A stretch of 64,000 bases of DNA, taken from the NCBI RefSeq assembly GCF_047495875.1, contig NC_092470.1, positions 14,855,001-14,919,000 on the forward strand, given 5' to 3'. The stretch is from Pithys albifrons albifrons (Eukaryota > Chordata > Aves > Passeriformes > Thamnophilidae). Each line of letters starts with the position of its first letter. The first letter of the stretch is position 1. Below the pieces are notes generated by a model that was not told the origin of the DNA, did not search any database, and saw only the letters and a program-made list of their open reading frames with translations. This document shows positions 60,420 through 64,000 of this stretch, piece by piece. The position numbers and the translations under genes were made by a program.

Positions 60420-60554
60420 CTGATGTTGTCCAGCAGCCAGTGGGGGAATGGCAGATCTTTGGTGGGTTTGCTCTGTGTTGGTGTCACCAGGTCTCCCTCA
60501 GGAAGCCACACAGGGAATGAAACTACTACATGAAATTTGCAGCACAGCCTCAAT
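60420..60554 (-). other. Open splice-flanked stretch, possible exon
   Basis: On the minus strand TTTCTCCTCTCAG (a textbook acceptor, ending at 60555) precedes a 135-base open stretch that ends in ATCAG/GTGTGAG, a good donor at 60420/60419. Its length is a multiple of three and its phase is the same at both ends. It also matches the phase of the candidate at 46655-47020 on the same strand. The translation includes FPVWLPEGDLVTPTQSK and LPFPHWLLDNI. The frame stays open past the donor to about 60230. I do not recognise a family. Chance, a fossil exon or a transcript of unknown type are all possible. Confidence 0.2.
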
Positions 60555-63324
60555 CTGAGAGGAGAAATTTGGCCTTGGACCAGAGAATAGATGGAAAGCT
60601 GCCCTGCTCTTCAAAGCTGAGGTCAGCACAAGACTTTTTAAAATACATCTTTTCTCCTAAAGTGTGATTTTTTTTTCCTAAGCATGGTGAATTCATCTTT
60701 ACTGCAGATATCAAATCTCACAGCACTGAGAACAAAGGAGCCTGTACTATATAGCACAGTTCCTTTTTATGACTTTATTTTTAGTAGTATGCAATGACAC
60801 AAAAGCATTTAGTTAAAATAAAACAGTAGTTAGTGTGAAAATAAGCCATAAAATACACTACAGGGCTCATATTTTGTTTAAGATTTACTAAATATATGGG
60901 AAAGACAAAAGCTTTGGAGGATTTTCCATTAATACAAAATATTATTTGCTCTTTGTCAAGGGAGAACTCTCACTAAGTGTTTTAAAACACAACATTACCC
61001 ATCAAAAGCATGAAAGCTTCCTAGATTTTATGAAAGCTTAATAGCTAGTGAAATGTTATTAAAAATAGCAAGTCTCACACTTTACAAATTCCGTAGTAAA
61101 TTTTAATATGAGAAATCAGATAAACATAATACCCACAGAAGATTCAGGTCTAGTTTGGAGAACAAATTGCCAAAAGCAATGAGGAGCAGATACCAAAACT
61201 GACATGAAACAGAAACTGAAGCAGGTTTCTCAAGTGCCTGAAATGACACAAGTGCATAGAAATATGGTGAAAAGAAACAAAGTGGTTTAAAATTGTTTTT
61301 GTTCCCTTAACATTGAAAATTATAATTTATTTAAGCTACATGTTTTTATCTACCCATCACATTGTTCAGTGTCTATGAATAGTAAATGTGTGGAAATGTA
61401 ATTTTGGCATAAGAAGTTAGTTTAGCCAATGGAAAATTTATTGCAATTCAGAATTAACTTTCCAAGTTCACACAAACCATGGATCCCACTTTTACAATCC
61501 AATCCTCAGAAGCCCCCCTGTATTTTTGCAGTTAACATAATATTTGTCAGAGATGTATAGGAAAGAACATCCAGAGGAACATTCAGGCTCTCATCTTCCT
61601 TACAGTTTTGCCCTCTCCCGTCAAGTTATGCAGATCCTTGGGTGCACATATAACCCTAGGCAGAAACAAATGCTGCTCCTGCCTTTGCACAAGTTGGAAA
61701 TGAAGTGCCTCTGACTAACACCTCTGCTGCTTCAGCTAGGAAGGCAGAAGAACACATTATTCAGAGGTTTCCTCTTTTCCTCATCTGTATGCATGTTGCA
61801 TAATGTGTAGTACTTTAACATCAGGACAAAAATTTTTATTATGCAAACTTATTGTGACTATCAAGTTCTCATTGAGCATTAACAAGCTCTGAAATATACT
61901 ATTAAATGTGTCACTTTAACTTCAAATTGAAGCCTATGTATCTTTAATTAATAAGTAGATGTATATGAATGTAGCAGATGCTGCCAGTAACTATCTTATT
62001 GGGTTAGGGGATGGCAAGAGTTCTTCCTCAGCCCTGGCTGGGAGAGCAGATTCTCCTTTTATAAACTTGGAAGCCAGTGTACAACCATGTGCATAACAAA
62101 AACCAGGCTGTAGCTCCAGAAAAGAGGGCACACTTAATTAGACCTTTTGTCTCCTCTGTGTCTCTGATCTCCACCTCCTCACTATCATGATTTTGCCCTT
62201 TTCTTCTCTCGTTCCCATCTGCAGCTGGAATCAAAGGGTGTATGTAGGAGGAGTATTGTGGGCAGGATTTCAAGGGAATGGTAGAATGCTTCAGCTGGCT
62301 GATACATAGAAACAAATAAGCCACTGGAAGTCTCCCAAAGGCTGCAGAGCATGGCCAGAACATGGACAGGAACTAGGGAAAGAAGCATCCTCATACTAGT
62401 TGCTGCTTTCTATCCTCTGAGCCAGTTCCTCACCAACTCCACCTGGGAGCAGACCTGCCTGAGGTAAAGGAGAGTACTTACAGGAGGCAAAGATTCCATT
62501 TCTAATCTTCACATCCTCTGGAAGAACACCTTCCAACCCATGGTAAATTTTTTAGCTAGAGCGGCTGTGACAGAGATGCTTGTCATCCCTTGATCCTGTA
62601 AAAAGGGATGGAATATTCATGGAACCCTAAAAACCCCTTAAAACCCTCCTGGTTCTGGTCAAAAATTGCCAGAGACACCTATGCCATGGGCACTACACCC
62701 AGCACGTGGACTTCCTCGGCTCTTTGAAGAGCAGGAAGGGGGACTAAAGAGAAGCAAAGTGATGGTTATCTTTAATAACAGGCTGTTACTGAAAGGTGGG
62801 ATAAGCTGATTACAGTGCAGGCTGGGTGTAATTTTAAATAATTGACATAGCACTTAGAACTCATATCAGGATGCTTTTTCACTGCTCATGCATCAAAAGG
62901 AATTAAATACATTAAATAAACGTATTAGAGGGGTGAAGTACATCAAGTTGGTAAATGGATACAATCTGATATTATGCAAATTCAGATCAAGTAGCAGGAG
63001 ATGATTTTGCTTGCATTGCCTCTAGCTAAAAAAGAGCAGTGAAAGGACGCTGTACCTATTCCTTCCTGCCTTTGCTATTGGGATTTGTTAGCTGTATCTC
63101 AGAGCCTGCTGCCCTTCAAACCCAGATCAGGACCCAAAATAAGGGGGGAATTCGCTCTTTGCTGTGATCCCAGTAACCCTTGCACCTGGTTGTTCAAGGT
63201 CACGTGTACTCCTTTTAAATAGGTTCCTCCGTGCCATTTGATCTATGTCAGATATGAAAGTAGGAAAGAGGAAAATCCCTAGAGCCTTAACTGAAAAGAG
63301 AAAATATCAGTAGCTCTAACTGTC
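60555..63324. other. Unannotated non-coding DNA
   Basis: The parts at 60740-61500 and 61790-61990 are AT-rich, repeat-free and carry ATTA/TAAT, TTTATT and ATTTGC-like words, so they may hold conserved non-coding elements. No coding sequence is supported. The minus-strand stretch at 62028-62363 has no domain. Confidence 0.45.
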
Positions 63325-63520
63325 TAAGCTTCTGTAGATCATAGACCATTGAATTCAACCTGGTATTTCTGTTCAGTCTAAGCATTTGTGCCTGTCAAAA
63401 CTGTCCAGGCATCTGATCTGGGAACTGAAGAGACTTTCACCTGAAGAAACTACAGCTTCCCTTGCTAGTTCTTTCCAATGGTTAATTTTCCCCATTATCA
63501 AATCATAGGTAAGTTATATA
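63325..63520 (-). mobile_element. Ancient CR1 3' fragment
   Basis: The plus strand reads as a decayed complement of a CR1 3' region: ATCATAGACCATTGAATTCA/ACC near 63340-63360, then CTTGCTAGTTCTTTCCAATG/GTTAATTTTCCCCATTATCA (63462-63500), the block that in old CR1 families reads '...ttctttccaatggttaattaccctcactgtta'. The left end is eroded. High divergence and the different subfamily type set it apart from the young copies. Confidence 0.5.
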
Positions 63521-64000
63521 TCCTCCAACTTTAGTGTAGTATTGCCTCTAACAATTCGTATGAACGTGCCTCATATGCTCCTGGGCTGCTCTCTGTGTGC
63601 GTGAGTGTTTGTGTGCCTGTGTTGTCTCTTCCCATTTTTTAAGTCATTTAAACAAAGAAATCTTATTTAAGACACTGGTTGAGGAATGAAGTTATCTTCA
63701 TAAGTCTAATGTAGAAAGAGAAATCTAGGCCAGAGAAGGATCTTAGGAATTCAACTGTCTTACACGTCTTTTTTGGAAAAGCTAGCAAATTTTAAGGATA
63801 TCTTTTTCCTGGTAGGAGGAGCAGGAATTTAAATCAGTCTCTTGTGGTCCCATTGGTTTAAGCATCCGTATCTTGTGGATGTCAGCAAAGCCAAACTGTT
63901 CTGCTGAGTTTCTATAATCTACCAGACCACTCCAACATAGTCACGGTCCTTTGCTCTAATCTAACATGTCACCAATTTCACCAGCTGGCAAACCCAGCAA
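63521..64000. other. Unannotated non-coding DNA
   Basis: Unique sequence up to the window edge. A TG-rich patch (GTGTGCGTGAGTGTTTGTGTGC, about 63594-63615) is the only simple-sequence feature. Confidence 0.5.

Noticed and set aside
1..64000. CRISPR arrays, rRNA/tRNA genes, endogenous retrovirus LTRs
   Set aside because: No regularly spaced repeats, no RNA gene signatures and no paired LTR-like ends were seen on reading both strands.

Overview
The window looks like bird (avian) nuclear DNA with no host protein-coding gene that I can identify. It is AT-rich and CpG-poor. It carries at least ten copies of CR1, the dominant LINE family of birds, and no Alu, L1 or other mammal-type young repeats. 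The 3' ends of the younger CR1 copies finish in the typical 8-bp repeat (ATTCTATG). CR1-like sequence adds up to roughly 4 kb, or 6-7 percent of the window, which fits a bird. The subfamily at 4208-6004 and 18785-19009 resembles young CR1-J/E-type elements of Neoaves, but species and subfamily cannot be fixed by eye.

Layout. 1-4207: single-copy non-coding DNA with an ancient MIR/L2-like remnant (895-1165) and a K50-homeodomain-type site cluster (1352-1378). 4208-6004: a 5'-truncated CR1 on the minus strand that keeps a whole reverse-transcriptase region in two overlapping frames, broken once by a frameshift. 6005-18784: non-coding, with another ancient SINE-like remnant (6940-7115), a palindromic TGACAG/CTGTCA cluster (15170-15194) and a TATA box followed by a local CpG cluster (15823-16211). 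18785-33110: five CR1 fragments of very different ages in otherwise unique DNA; the youngest is nearly identical to the 3' end of the 4208 copy. 33111-52299: mostly unique, with two small CR1 tails, two old SINE/L2-type remnants, several AT-rich homeobox-motif segments and one open, splice-flanked minus-strand stretch (46655-47020). 52300-52664: a CR1 split by a second CR1 in the opposite orientation. 52665-64000: unique DNA, a poly-T tract, a second open splice-flanked stretch (60420-60554) and an old CR1 at the right edge.

How it fits together. The only recognisable protein-coding capacity is the decayed CR1 reverse transcriptase. The rest reads as a gene desert or a very long intron, with repeat layers of different age and some segments whose motif content suggests regulatory DNA. 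All regulatory and exon calls here are inferences; a genome alignment or RNA-seq could not be run. I found no RNA genes, CRISPR, convincing endogenous retrovirus, or operon-type structure, and I did not find a clear novel system.
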